A DNA stretch of 64,000 bases from PGYT01 sp963675055 (GTDB lineage Bacteria; Bacteroidota; Ignavibacteria; Ignavibacteriales; Melioribacteraceae): positions 2,666,001 through 2,730,000 of the forward strand of contig CAXXJE010000002.1 of NCBI GenBank assembly GCA_963675055.2, written 5' to 3'. This document shows, one piece after another, positions 53,420 to 63,331 of this stretch. Under the pieces are notes generated by a model, which ran no database searches, was not told where the DNA came from, and worked only from the letters and a program-made list of their open reading frames with translations. The stretch's first letter is position 1, and each line of letters begins with the position of its first letter. Made by a program: the position numbers and the translations under genes.

Positions 53420-56002
53420 ATGGGTGTTTTTAGCAAATCAAAGACTAAGAAAATAATTCCTAGCTCACCACAGGAATTATTCAGACATTTAAAAAAAGAT
53501 GTTGATATTAAGTTCTTATGGTCACATCAAGACGAGTTATTAGACAGTTACTGTAAAAATTATATCAGTAGTAAAAATGTTTGTTTTGAATTACCTACCG
53601 GCTCTGGGAAATCCTTAGTAGGTTTATTAATTGCAGAATTCAGACGTATTAAAGAAAATAAACGGGTTGTATATCTTTGTCCCACAAAACAACTTTGTGC
53701 CCAAATAAAGAAACATTCTGAAAGTTATGGAATACCAACAGCCCTGCTAACGGGGAAACAAAAAGACTATGATGAAAATCTATTCATACGATATCAAAGA
53801 GCTCAGTTAATTGCCATCACAACTTATACTGGAATATTTAATATTAACCCAAGAATAAATGATGCTGAGATAATTATATGCGATGATGCTCACGCTGGAG
53901 ATGCTTATGTCTCATCTTTTTGGACGTTAGAAATTAACAGAATGGAAAACGAAGATATTTTTAATAATATTTTAAGAATATTAAAACCATCGTTAGATGG
54001 GGAACTAATTAGAAAAATGAATTACAACGTTCAGTCTTCATCAGATCCATATCTTATAGACTTAGTCCCCAAAATAAAATGTAAGAACCTTCTAGGTTCT
54101 CTCTCCAATTATTTTAATGAGTGTTTTAAAGAACATACTAGCAATTATTATGTATGGCAAAATCTTAATGGTTATTTAGAATTTTGCAATATTTTTATAA
54201 ACATTAATAATATTTGCATTAGACCGTTTATATCACCAACAAAATTACATCAACCTTTTTCAAATGCTAAACAAAGGATTTTTATGTCTGCCTCAGTGGG
54301 GCTTGGAGGTGATCTTGAAAGAGCGTTTGGAATTGAAAAAATTAAAAAAGTCCCACTTCCTAAACATTGGGCAAAAAGAAATACCGGCAGAAGACTAATC
54401 ATTTTTCCAGAGTTAGCTACTTCAAGTGAAGAAAGAAATAAGGTGTTAGATAATTTTAAAAATTCTAAAGATAGAAAACTTATTTTAACTAATAGCAATG
54501 AAGTCAAATCAATTGCTGAAGAATACTTCAAGGAGAGCAACATTATATTTACCTCACATGATATTGAAAACTCCTTGGAACCATTTACATCGTCTGAGGA
54601 AGCAACACTCATATTAGCTAATCGTTACGATGGGATTGATTTACCAGATGATAAATGCCGAAAAATGTTGATACTCGGATTCCCAGGGGCTTCAAGTTTT
54701 CAAGAGAGATTCTTCGTTCAAAGGCTTGGCTCTACTATTCCCTTAAGAAGTTTAATAAATACTCGTATCACTCAGGGATTGGGAAGGTGCACGCGTAATG
54801 AGAATGATTATGCTCTGATATTAATGTATGATAAGGAATTATTAAAATGGTTATCATCAAAAAATTATACGAAACTTTTAAACCCCGAATTACAAGCAGA
54901 AATTGAATTTGGCTTAGATTTTTCTCAAGAAATTTATGTTAAGAAATTTGTAGATGCCCAAGAAGCTTTATTTAAAAGAAACGATGATTGGGACGATGCT
55001 GAATTAGAAATCCAAGATCGTTTGAACAACCTATCGATTGAAAAAGATAATTCAATTAATTCATTGTTTGAATCGAGTGAAGATGAGATTAAGTATATGT
55101 ATGCTCTTATTGTAAGAAATTATGAGGAATCATATTTAGCAGCTGCAAGAGCAATAGATAAATTATCTGGTGGTAACGAACTTAGTATTTACAGAATGTT
55201 TTGGTGTTATTTAAAAGCTGAGTCAGCTTTTCTTCAATATGAAGTAACAGAAGATAAAAAATGGCAGAAAAATGCTATTGAAGCATTAAACCTAGCAAGG
55301 AAATTAAACTATTATTTACCCTGGCTAAATGATTTATATAAAATAATTACAAAATCAAATACTGATTATAAAGAAAAGACAGTTACTAATCCTATTATCA
55401 TTAGTCATTTACTTGATGAATTGCAACTTAGAGGTAATAAATTCAGTAATACTTTAGAAGATAATTTCAATAAAATATCAAGTTCAAAATCCAAGCAATT
55501 TGAAAACGCTTTAGAATTTTTGGGCAGAATGTGTGGTTTCGAATCCCAAAATTGGGACAAGGAAGGTTCACCTGATGGACTATGGTTAACAAACAATAAT
55601 TTTGGGATTGTTTTTGAAGCTAAAACTGATGAAGATAAAGCAAATCCAATAAGTTTGTCAAATGTAAGACAAACATTAACTCATAAAGAATGGCTCATCA
55701 AAAATAATGAAATTGAAAAAGATATTAAAATATTTACGATTATGATTACTAATCAGAGAGCTATTAAAAAAGAAGCACATTCTGTTTGTGGTGAAATATT
55801 TTATATACCACAAAATGAAATAATTAATTTATACAAAAATGTTAAACAGATTTTATCTGATATTAGATACAAATCTAATGGCTTAACCGAAGAAGAAAGA
55901 CGCGAAATAGTATTAGCTGAATTTATTAATTCTAATTATTCCTTTGAAGATATTATTACTATGCTTTCAAGTAAAAAATTATCAGATCTAAAAATAGCAT
56001 AA
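53420..56002 (+). CDS. SF2 helicase fused to PD-(D/E)xK nuclease-like domain
   Basis: 860 residues. Helicase: motif Q/I VCFELPTGSGKSLVGLLIAE, Ia VVYLCPTKQLCAQIKKH, II IIICDDAHAGD, III RIFMSASVG, and the C-terminal DNA-dependent-ATPase box VTQGLGRCTRNENDYA (residues 50-480); the layout resembles XPD/DinG helicases without Cys for an Fe-S cluster. A helical linker follows (530-690). The end (690-790) has PDGLWLTNNNFGIVFEAKTD, a clear PD-x-ExK nuclease core. Single-gene helicase-nuclease fusions are common anti-phage or restriction-like proteins. Its own transcription unit. Confidence 0.75.
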   Translation: MGVFSKSKTKKIIPSSPQELFRHLKKDVDIKFLWSHQDELLDSYCKNYISSKNVCFELPTGSGKSLVGLLIAEFRRIKENKRVVYLCPTKQLCAQIKKHSESYGIPTALLTGKQKDYDENLFIRYQRAQLIAITTYTGIFNINPRINDAEIIICDDAHAGDAYVSSFWTLEINRMENEDIFNNILRILKPSLDGELIRKMNYNVQSSSDPYLIDLVPKIKCKNLLGSLSNYFNECFKEHTSNYYVWQNLNGYLEFCNIFININNICIRPFISPTKLHQPFSNAKQRIFMSASVGLGGDLERAFGIEKIKKVPLPKHWAKRNTGRRLIIFPELATSSEERNKVLDNFKNSKDRKLILTNSNEVKSIAEEYFKESNIIFTSHDIENSLEPFTSSEEATLILANRYDGIDLPDDKCRKMLILGFPGASSFQERFFVQRLGSTIPLRSLINTRITQGLGRCTRNENDYALILMYDKELLKWLSSKNYTKLLNPELQAEIEFGLDFSQEIYVKKFVDAQEALFKRNDDWDDAELEIQDRLNNLSIEKDNSINSLFESSEDEIKYMYALIVRNYEESYLAAARAIDKLSGGNELSIYRMFWCYLKAESAFLQYEVTEDKKWQKNAIEALNLARKLNYYLPWLNDLYKIITKSNTDYKEKTVTNPIIISHLLDELQLRGNKFSNTLEDNFNKISSSKSKQFENALEFLGRMCGFESQNWDKEGSPDGLWLTNNNFGIVFEAKTDEDKANPISLSNVRQTLTHKEWLIKNNEIEKDIKIFTIMITNQRAIKKEAHSVCGEIFYIPQNEIINLYKNVKQILSDIRYKSNGLTEEERREIVLAEFINSNYSFEDIITMLSSKKLSDLKIA

Positions 56003-56220
56003 TGTAGGGCTCTTAACAGACGGTTTGAGCACTCTGTTAGCTAGCTTGTTAAATTTTAAACTTTATATGTGAAACGTAATTTCGAAAATACCTAAAGAAG
56101 GAGGCGCAAACTAGTTGCAATATAATTCAAAATACTGAAGATGAGAGTGATTGTAAAATATAATAATTAGATTATTTGTTTAAAGTAATTTATTAGAATT
56201 CAACAAATTATATCAGAGAA

Positions 56221-56433
56221 TTACTTACCGTAGACTTCATTTAGAATCTCTCTGAATTTTTGTGCTTGTACTATATGCCCAGTATTCTCATACCTAATCC
56301 GTCTTCTTTGAAGGGAGTTTCTATTCGCAATGTATATCGAGCCATCAATATATGTAATAGATGCAAATAAGGAATTACCCTTCTCAACAGCTTTGTAAGA
56401 TTTGATTTTCTTTATGTTAAATGCATTAGTCAT
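56221..56433 (-). CDS. Hypothetical 70-residue protein
   Basis: Reads MTNAFNIKKIKSYKAVEKGN to the end LNEVYGK. Contains an ASITYIDGSIYIANRNSL beta stretch and a basic RRRIRYENTG. No Shine-Dalgarno is obvious and no family recognised. Convergent with the helicase gene. Confidence 0.35.
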   Translation of the reverse strand: MTNAFNIKKIKSYKAVEKGNSLFASITYIDGSIYIANRNSLQRRRIRYENTGHIVQAQKFREILNEVYGK

Positions 56434-56643
56434 TTTTAACATAATGTTGTTATAAAAAGTTAGTTAAGCAAGTCAAATTATTATATTGTTCAATAGTATT
56501 TTTCTTTAAGCAATGTCTTAAGACAGTTTGCAACCTGAATTCTTTCATACTCTCGTATTATTTATTTCCCATCTTATATAAGTTTCCTAATTCATTTTGA
56601 GAATAAAATAACAAATTGCAGGCAATTCATAAAAGGAGTCATC

Positions 56644-56733
56644 ATGAAAGAAAAGGTAGTTATAACTCGAGATGAATTATCCTATAACATTTGGGAGAAG
56701 TCGCTAACCAATCGGGATTCAAGAATATTGTAA
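56644..56733 (+). pseudogene. Remnant of a VITRxELYxxVWxxxLT-type gene
   Basis: 29 codons after AAGGAG: MKEKVVITRDELSYNIWEKS then LTNRDSRIL. It matches the beginning of a known family whose start is xxTRxELYxxVWxxPxTxLAKxxGxSDVxLxKxC; that family's next helix is absent, so this is a decayed copy. Confidence 0.4.
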
Positions 56734-57069
56734 AAATATTATTTCAAAGATTGCAGTTGTTTCTAATAGAATATAATTTTATTTTATTGCATAAGGGAAT
56801 AAAATAAATAACGGAATGGGGAGTTAAGCAAATCTTACATCCAGTAATTTGCACCATCTATAGTCCTGCTCAAGCGGTTCCCGCTCTTTTGCTATTTTGA
56901 AAACTCGATTCTGCAAGAAACAAAATGCAGAATTTTAATAAATCAATAGATTAATAAAATAGTTGGGCATTCTGCTATATTTTTTATGTGTCATGCTACC
57001 ATTTTCCCATCCCCACTAGTTTACTAATCTTATTTAACTTTATATAAAACTAATCTATTGTTGAAAATT
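56734..57069. other. Noncoding stretch, 336 bases
   Basis: Contains a hairpin AGCGG-TTC-CCGCT (56873-56885) followed by CTTTTG, and an inverted repeat ATTCTGCA / TGCAGAAT (56908-56915 / 56926-56933). No gene seen. Confidence 0.35.
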
Positions 57070-58344
57070 ATGATACTGAAAAAAGTAATATTACTAATCG
57101 TTGCTATCTCATTATTATCATGTGATCAACCACAGACTATGCACCCTTATGAACTTGCATTAATAAAAGCAGAAAAAGAAAGAAAGTATATATTGCTTGA
57201 CTTTATGGCGGTCTGGTGTGGTGGATGCAAAGCTTATGATAAATATATATTTGCAGATAATAAAATTAGTGAAAGGATTCTGGAAAAGTTTATAATTCTT
57301 AAAATTAATGTTGATAAACCGGAAAGCGATTTTGTGGTTCAAAAGTATAAAATTTCAGGTCTGCCGCATTTGGTACTGATTGATGGGAAGGAACAATTAT
57401 TGGGAAGTATAATAGGATTTGATAGTAAATATTCTACAAATTCTAGATTATTTACTTCGGATCTTGAGAAAATTATTGAATCAAAAGAAAAAATAAAAAA
57501 ATTAGAGTCAATTTTCCATTCTGATACTACAAATGCAAAGGCAATAAAGAACTTACTGAAGGAGTATCAACTAGCTGGTAAGTACATAAGCGCTCAAAAG
57601 ATGAAAGTACTTCTTCTTAAATATGATCCAACTCCGGAAAGATTGTTTGAATACAATTTTAATGAGGCTATACATTCATTAGAAAGTGAAAAGAATCCTG
57701 ATTCTTTGTTGAGTTTTCTCAGAAGGCATGATTCTTTAGACAAAGTACACTTCAGATTAGCAAATACTAGATTATTATATTATTATGAATCATTAGGTGA
57801 CCTACGAAATCAGGATTATTACTATCAGGAGCTCCTTAAAATTGATCCCATATATTATAAAATGAAATATGCACGCTTTCTATTTGAAAATAACTTAAAG
57901 ATTGATACTGCTATTGCTTTTACTAACCAATTACTTCTTAATGAAGAAGTAAAAAGTGATCATTGGGGGCAATTTTTAAAAGCTCATTTACTTGTAAACC
58001 AGGGAAAAAAGAAACAAGCAGTTCTCGAATATCGTAATTGGATGGAGCAAAATATTAACAGATGGCAAAGCGGAGAGACATACTGGTTATTATATTTTTA
58101 CGCAAGATTTGCAAATTATTATCACGTTGATTTAGAGAAGGCTTTAGAATATATAAAAATTTGTGTTGAGAAAAGGGATCTTGTTGAAGATAAAATACTA
58201 ATGACAGAGATATCATATGAATTAGGCGATGTCGAATTCGCAGTAGAAAAACTAATGGAAACTTTAAATTATATAGATGATAAAAATGAGAATGAAAGGA
58301 TATCCAAACTCATTGATGAGTATAAAAAAGAACTGAAGAATTAA
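57070..58344 (+). CDS. Lipoprotein with thioredoxin fold and TPR-like tail
   Basis: 424 residues. Signal MILKKVILLIVAISLLSCDQ, lipidated C18; the ATG at 57070 is preferred over an upstream TTG. The thioredoxin-like domain (about 25-140) has the active site AVWCGGCKAYD and the cis-Pro in SGLPHLVLIDG. The rest is helical, with TPR-like pairs rich in Tyr/Leu (LLYYYESLGDLRNQDYYYQE). Probably exported, reducing or isomerising disulfides near the outer membrane. It stands before the hydrolase gene (128 bases) and may be transcribed with it. Confidence 0.75.
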   Translation: MILKKVILLIVAISLLSCDQPQTMHPYELALIKAEKERKYILLDFMAVWCGGCKAYDKYIFADNKISERILEKFIILKINVDKPESDFVVQKYKISGLPHLVLIDGKEQLLGSIIGFDSKYSTNSRLFTSDLEKIIESKEKIKKLESIFHSDTTNAKAIKNLLKEYQLAGKYISAQKMKVLLLKYDPTPERLFEYNFNEAIHSLESEKNPDSLLSFLRRHDSLDKVHFRLANTRLLYYYESLGDLRNQDYYYQELLKIDPIYYKMKYARFLFENNLKIDTAIAFTNQLLLNEEVKSDHWGQFLKAHLLVNQGKKKQAVLEYRNWMEQNINRWQSGETYWLLYFYARFANYYHVDLEKALEYIKICVEKRDLVEDKILMTEISYELGDVEFAVEKLMETLNYIDDKNENERISKLIDEYKKELKN

Positions 58345-58471
58345 ACCGTACATAAATCCTTGAATAAATGAAAAGTTGAGATTATATGTAAAACTAGCTA
58401 TTAAATTTATTGAATAATTAAAACCAAGAAATTCTAAGCAAATAGAAGATACTTGACAATTGGAGTCGCGA

Positions 58472-60133
58472 TTGAAAAGATTTCGAAAGATTTTCCAGAA
58501 TCTATTAGTCTGTATTTTATTTTTTATCTTCTGCAATTCCTGTGTTTACGAAAGTGAAGAAGTTATACTTAACTTCGATTATGAAAGTATAGTAGCCCCA
58601 AGTTATTCTGAGATTCATGAAATTGATTCTCGATTCATAATTACACCAATGCAAGAGATTATTTTTAGTTCAAATCAAGAAAAAGGTTTCAAGTTGTTTA
58701 AGTACTTCGATGAAACTATTAGTGAAGTTGAATTAAACTACGACAATATTTTTTATCCAGCTTTATTATTGGACGAAGTACACGGATTATATGACAATGA
58801 GGGTGATGAAAGATTTAGAGTAACTAAAACAGGAACTTCCCAAATATTAGACTCAGAGGACATTAAATCAATGATGTCGTCACCTAATGGAAATTATTTG
58901 TTGTACATAGTAAGGCAAGAAAATGATCTCTATTTATTAAATTTGCGTACTAGGAAAAATATTTTGATCTCAGACAATTTTAAAAGCATAAATGCAATCC
59001 ATTTTGATACCTCAGAAGAATTCTTCGTTTATGCGAAAAATGAACTGATTTATAAATATAACATTAGGGATGAATTCACTGATAAAATTGAAATCCGATT
59101 GGGAGGAGAGAAACTAAATTTATATACCGCAAATAATATCCTGTATTTCGTAAGCCATGATTCATCACAATATTATAATATTTATAAACATAATCTAACT
59201 AATAATACCAGTAATACTGAATTGGTACTGAGTACAAATAAAGACTTGCGTATTCCCAAGGTACACAATGGTAAATTATATTTTATAGAAGTTATAAATG
59301 GTGAATATCTATTAAAATACATGGATTTTGAGGAAAAGAAGATAACTTCACTTACAGAGAGTGGAGTTGTATACAACTATGAGTTTTTTGAAGATAATAT
59401 CATATGTAATTATAGTGATTTTTATACACCTAGATGTTTGCTCAACATTAGTTTAAGTAGAAAATCTGAACCAGAGATTATTTATGGTTCTAAAACCAAT
59501 CTAGATCTAAGTTATCATTACATCAAAGCTAATCCGTCACATTCTGATGCGTACATTTTTAACCCACCGGATTCTATAAAAATTGTTGGGAATATACTTT
59601 TTATTCATCCGGGATTACATGGTGACTTTTCTCCACGGTGGGATAACACTTTAATGGGACTTTGTTTAAATGGATATCGAATTTTTGCTCCTAATTATCC
59701 TGGGTCTTGTGGATATGGTAAGTCATATTATAATGAAAATATAAAACGTGCGATAGTGGACTTGTTAAATTGGAAGAATCAAATAAGGTTAAACAATAAA
59801 GAATTACCATTCTATATTCTGGCTGCAAGTTCGGGATGTATATTAATGGAGAGAATGCTTCTCAAGAATAACTCAAAAATAAATGCAGTTGGTTCACTTT
59901 TTGGGATAACAACAAAGAATGAGGTGGATAACACAGTACCCTGCATTTATGTCTTAGGACAGAATGATCCAATTGTAGATTATCAAAAAAAATACAATCA
60001 ATTGAATGAAATTTCAAAACCCAAGAAAGTCATATCATTCACTGATGAAGGTCATTGGATACGAAAACCACAAAATATGATGAAAATGGTGAAAGAGATT
60101 GTTGCGTTTTATAGAGCTCATACTAATGAGTAA
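58472..60133 (+). CDS. S9-family (prolyl oligopeptidase-like) lipoprotein
   Basis: 553 residues from a TTG at 58472 with GGAG six bases upstream. Signal with lipobox IFCNSC. Residues 30-370 form a beta-propeller-like region with repeated YNxxxxNxxxxEL and NGKLYFIEV strands. The alpha/beta hydrolase part (about 375-550) has HPGLHGDFSPRWD, PGSCGYGKSYY, a serine in LAASSGCILM (A-x-S-x-G in place of G-x-S-x-G), Asp in LGQNDPIVDY and His in DEGHWI. The fold fits an S9 peptidase or acylaminoacyl hydrolase outside the cell. Preceding gene is a thioredoxin lipoprotein. Confidence 0.72.
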   Translation: MKRFRKIFQNLLVCILFFIFCNSCVYESEEVILNFDYESIVAPSYSEIHEIDSRFIITPMQEIIFSSNQEKGFKLFKYFDETISEVELNYDNIFYPALLLDEVHGLYDNEGDERFRVTKTGTSQILDSEDIKSMMSSPNGNYLLYIVRQENDLYLLNLRTRKNILISDNFKSINAIHFDTSEEFFVYAKNELIYKYNIRDEFTDKIEIRLGGEKLNLYTANNILYFVSHDSSQYYNIYKHNLTNNTSNTELVLSTNKDLRIPKVHNGKLYFIEVINGEYLLKYMDFEEKKITSLTESGVVYNYEFFEDNIICNYSDFYTPRCLLNISLSRKSEPEIIYGSKTNLDLSYHYIKANPSHSDAYIFNPPDSIKIVGNILFIHPGLHGDFSPRWDNTLMGLCLNGYRIFAPNYPGSCGYGKSYYNENIKRAIVDLLNWKNQIRLNNKELPFYILAASSGCILMERMLLKNNSKINAVGSLFGITTKNEVDNTVPCIYVLGQNDPIVDYQKKYNQLNEISKPKKVISFTDEGHWIRKPQNMMKMVKEIVAFYRAHTNE

Positions 60134-60520
60134 AAGAAATGCCATTTCCTTAAAATCTAATTTCGTAATTGTTGTTGACATAATTATTAAATTGCAAATG
60201 GATTTTTTCGCTGTTTGCCTTATTTCAATTTAAGTCAAAGTGACAACTTAATCGTATCTCTTAGGTTATTCAAGTATTGATGTATTTTGATATTACAATG
60301 CAATAATAATCTGTAATGTAATCTATTCCTTACATTCAGTTAACTCATTTCCTTTCGCACTTCCCTACTATAAATACACCTGAAAAGCTGATAGTATATG
60401 GATGAGAATATCTAAATATTAAACAATAACAAATGTTAAGAATACCAGAAATATTAATATAATTACTGGTTAATTAATACGAATTTGATCTTTACCCACA
60501 AAAATGGACACAAAGATTAG
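60134..60520. other. Noncoding stretch, 387 bases
   Basis: Between the S9-like gene and the IS remnant. AT-rich, no gene, terminator or repeat that I can support. Confidence 0.4.
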
Positions 60521-60577
60521 TTATTTAATAAGCTGCTCATATTCTACCGGGGGCATAAAGTCAAACTTAGTTGAAAT
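60521..60577 (-). pseudogene. C-terminal remnant of an IS3-like transposase
   Basis: Minus-strand codons read ISTKFDFMPPVEYEQLIK and a stop, resembling the PxEYE tail of IS3-family OrfB. It abuts the IS256-type element, which probably inserted next to or within it. Nothing more of this older IS is visible. Confidence 0.4.
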
Positions 60578-60579
60578 TT

Positions 60580-61878
60580 GAGGCTCCCATTTTTTAAGCT
60601 ACCTTCTGTTGTTCCAAGTTTAACTCTGCCATAATAGCTGATTTTAATAAATATAGTTTATTATAATTGTTAACTCTGCGAAGCCTGATTTCTATTTCCA
60701 GCAATGCTGATGCAACCCACCTTGACTTCATATCTGAGTTTACCCAGTTTTTTACATTCCTTAAATGTTTTGCCAGTAGGGAGTTCATGCTCTCTATCAT
60801 ATTCGTGGTTGTAAACGAACGTCCCAACTCTTCAACAAGCCCCAGCCTGTGCATTGTCAGAGTTTCTTCCAGTCCCTCTTCCAAAGAATTGGCAGCGCTG
60901 CGGTTTATTTTTTTCAATTCATCCCGGATCTCAAATAGTCTAATTTTCGCTTCTTCATAAAGCGGCTCACTATATGCCCGCTGAAGTTTACCCTTAAATA
61001 CCGGTTTCTCTTTTTCACTTAAGTAACTGATAACATTTTCCCGCTTATGCCATTGGCAACGCTGAACAACCACAAACTCGCCGAATACTTCATCTACTGC
61101 TTTACGTAAGCCTTTAGAGCCATCAAGGAGGGCAAGCAAGCCACCTGTAAAACTAAAACCTCTTTCAATTAGACCTTGGAGTAAGCCTTTAACCGCAGTA
61201 CTGTTTTCAGTAGTAGTTTGTACGAAACCCAACGGTACTTTTACTCCCATGCTTGTGACTCCCAGGGCTATTACAACATTATCCCTTGATAAGTATTTGC
61301 CATCTATTACTATTGCCAGGAACTCGTAGTTGCTCAAGTCCCGCTTCTCAAATTCTTCCAACGCTTTGCTGCTTTCTTCTTTAAAACGCCGGCTGATACT
61401 TGATTGGCTCAATCCGAAACTATCTACTACACTTCGAGTTACTTTTTCATAATCTTGCTGGCTTAAACCGAGTATTATCTTTTTCAATACTTCCTCGCCT
61501 GGCATTTCCATACTATGAAGCTTTTCATAATATTCCGGTGTTTCCACTTTCCCGGTTAACTTGTTAAACAAACGGGGGACTTCTACTTTTACTTTTTCAG
61601 AACCTACACGGATACTGCCGGGATTGCTACTCCAACGGGAGTAATTGCTCGAACGGCTGTGCTTTTCTCCTGCTTTTTCTCGGAGTTCTTCTTCCATAAG
61701 CTGGTTGTAGTGTAATCTGGCTATATCTACAAAGTTCTTAAACATCTCGTACTGAATATCTTGTGGTTGATCTAATAACCATTCAAGGTTTTTCTTTTCG
61801 ATTTTGCTATCTTGCATTTGAGGCTCCTTTTTGTTTTTTGTTACTGCTATTTCAAATTACAAATTTTATGGGAGCCTC
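60580..61878. mobile_element. IS256-family insertion sequence
   Basis: Bounded by inverted GAGGCTCCCAT (60580-60590) and ATGGGAGCCTC (61868-61878); length 1299 bp, normal for IS256. It contains one transposase. No flanking target duplication is evident. Just outside both ends a TAGTTGAAAT motif also recurs in inverted form with different spacing. Confidence 0.8.
60594..61817 (-). CDS. IS256-family (mutator type) DDE transposase
   Basis: 407 residues, complete. First acidic residue in FLAIVIDGKYL, second in LLALLDGSKGLRKAV, the C/H motif VVQRCQWHKRENV between the second and third, and final glutamate in TNMIESMNSLL. The SRWSSNPGSIRVGSEKVKVE and VEVPRLFN N-terminus is also typical. It stops four bases from the left terminal repeat. 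Confidence 0.93.
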   Translation of the reverse strand: MQDSKIEKKNLEWLLDQPQDIQYEMFKNFVDIARLHYNQLMEEELREKAGEKHSRSSNYSRWSSNPGSIRVGSEKVKVEVPRLFNKLTGKVETPEYYEKLHSMEMPGEEVLKKIILGLSQQDYEKVTRSVVDSFGLSQSSISRRFKEESSKALEEFEKRDLSNYEFLAIVIDGKYLSRDNVVIALGVTSMGVKVPLGFVQTTTENSTAVKGLLQGLIERGFSFTGGLLALLDGSKGLRKAVDEVFGEFVVVQRCQWHKRENVISYLSEKEKPVFKGKLQRAYSEPLYEEAKIRLFEIRDELKKINRSAANSLEEGLEETLTMHRLGLVEELGRSFTTTNMIESMNSLLAKHLRNVKNWVNSDMKSRWVASALLEIEIRLRRVNNYNKLYLLKSAIMAELNLEQQKVA

Positions 61879-62278
61879 TTCTTTTTTTATTTCAACTAGG
61901 ATTGAATATATATCAAATGGGGGTAAGGCTAAGAATATTAATTTCAAAATACTAAATATTAGTCTTGCAATTAATAATATGTTTTAATATTATCGATAAG
62001 CAACTACGTTATTAATATTTCTATAATATATATAATGTTTAAATAATAAAGAAATATTATTTGTATTGAGTAATGAGCCAATCCTTGAGTAATACCAGGT
62101 AATTAGTATAATTGAGTTATTTCTTAATATAGTTAACTTTTTTAATTAGATAATTACATATTGCTAATCTAACAGTACTACGAAGCAAAGAGATTCACTT
62201 TGAAAAATAATCTTATATAAACTAGGTTGTAATCCGTTCATTTAGTGCTGAAAAACAAAACAACTAAACGGAGGTATT
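61879..62278. other. Noncoding stretch upstream of peptide locus, 400 bases
   Basis: Very AT-rich. Just before the ABC gene TTTAGT / ACTAAA pair with a CCG / CGG extension (62236-62269 region), a hairpin that would partly cover the GGAGG. No gene. Confidence 0.4.
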
Positions 62279-63007
62279 GTGCTGGAAGTAATAAAGTTAA
62301 CTAAAGAGTTCGATGGATTCCTCGCGTTAAATGACGTGTGTTTAAATGTAAAACCTTACGAAATTTATTGTATGCTCGGAGCCAATGGAGCTGGAAAAAC
62401 AACAACTATTAATCTTGTATTTAATTTTCTAAAGCCAACTAGTGGTAAAGCTTTTGTTAAAGGTATAGATGTCACTAAGGAACCAGTTAAAGCCAAACAG
62501 AAATTAGGATACGTCTCTGAAAATGTTATGCTTTATGAAAATTTTACTGCAATGCAAAACCTGCTTTATTTCACAAAATTAACTGGGAAAGAAGAAGTAT
62601 CACGTGAGAAGTTACTACCTATTTTCAACAAAATAGGATTTCCAGATTCATTTATAGATAAAAAATTAGCGCATTATTCCAAAGGAATGAGGCAGAAGTG
62701 TGGCTTGGCAATTGCGATAGCCAAAGATGCTGATGTTATTGTACTGGATGAACCTACATCTGGACTGGATCCTAAAGGTGGATTGGAATTCTTAAAAATA
62801 CTTAACGATTTACGTGATGAGGGTAAAACAATATTCATGACAACCCATGATATCTTTAGAGCAAAAGTAATCGCTGATAAAATTGGAATTTTGGTGCAAG
62901 GATGCCTAGTAAAAGAGATGAGGAAAGAAGAAATAGTAAAATCTAATCTTGAAGCAATTTATATGAAATACATTAATGAATCATTTGAGGGGCAGAGTAG
63001 GAACTAA
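62279..63007 (+). CDS. ABC transporter ATP-binding protein of the peptide locus
   Basis: 242 residues, GTG start four bases after GGAGG. Walker A CMLGANGAGKTTTINLVFNF, Q loop YVSENVMLYENF, signature YSKGMRQKCGLAIAIAKDA, Walker B VIVLDEPTSGLDPKGG, H loop TTHDIFRAK. Relatives are ABC-2-type exporter ATPases (NatA/CcmA-like), which usually pair with a separate permease; none lies before the precursors. The position, 113 bases before the first precursor, suggests it exports the peptide or gives immunity to it. Confidence 0.88.
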   Translation: MLEVIKLTKEFDGFLALNDVCLNVKPYEIYCMLGANGAGKTTTINLVFNFLKPTSGKAFVKGIDVTKEPVKAKQKLGYVSENVMLYENFTAMQNLLYFTKLTGKEEVSREKLLPIFNKIGFPDSFIDKKLAHYSKGMRQKCGLAIAIAKDADVIVLDEPTSGLDPKGGLEFLKILNDLRDEGKTIFMTTHDIFRAKVIADKIGILVQGCLVKEMRKEEIVKSNLEAIYMKYINESFEGQSRN

Positions 63008-63040
63008 TGCTGCATTCAGGGAGATGATTCTTTTGGAAGG

Positions 63041-63054
63041 TAGGTCGCTTGATT
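63041..63054 (+). repeat. Left arm of stem enclosing precursor gene 1
   Basis: TAGGTCGCTTGATT, perfect complement to 63318-63331. It is also followed by AATCAA, making a local TTGATT-C-AATCAA palindrome. Confidence 0.7.
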
Positions 63055-63119
63055 CAATCAATATATCGCAATTAAAAAATAATTATATAACTAATTTACT
63101 GTAAAAGGAGGTGATAGTT

Positions 63120-63302
63120 ATGAAAAAGGAGAAAAAATTATTTGAATTACCATCATTAAGTACTTTAGAAGGTAAAAACCTAAATCTAAATGATTTAGAA
63201 GATTTAGAAGATGAATTTGGATGCGGGAATGGATGTGAATCAGGATGTAGCACAGGAACTGGTATCGGTTATAAAGGAGATCCTGGTGGTGAATGTGATT
63301 GA
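63120..63302 (+). CDS. RiPP precursor peptide 1 (Cys/Gly-rich core)
   Basis: 60 residues from the ATG at 63120, with AAAGGAGG nicely spaced; a GTG three codons earlier is not needed. The leader (1-34) is MKKEKKLFELPSLSTLEGKN then LNLNDLEDLEDEFG, acidic at its end. The core has C35, C39, C43 in CGNGCESGCS (C-x3-C-x3-C), a Gly/Ser/Thr stretch, and C59 before a terminal Asp. The adjacent radical SAM enzyme and ABC ATPase mark it as substrate for thioether or similar crosslinking. The 34-residue leader is shared with precursor 2. Confidence 0.85.
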   Translation: MKKEKKLFELPSLSTLEGKNLNLNDLEDLEDEFGCGNGCESGCSTGTGIGYKGDPGGECD

Positions 63303-63317
63303 TCTCGTCTTCTAATT

Positions 63318-63331
63318 AATCAAGCGACCTA
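63318..63331 (+). repeat. Right arm of stem enclosing precursor gene 1
   Basis: AATCAAGCGACCTA, reverse complement of 63041-63054 with no mismatch, 15 bases after the precursor stop. Confidence 0.7.
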
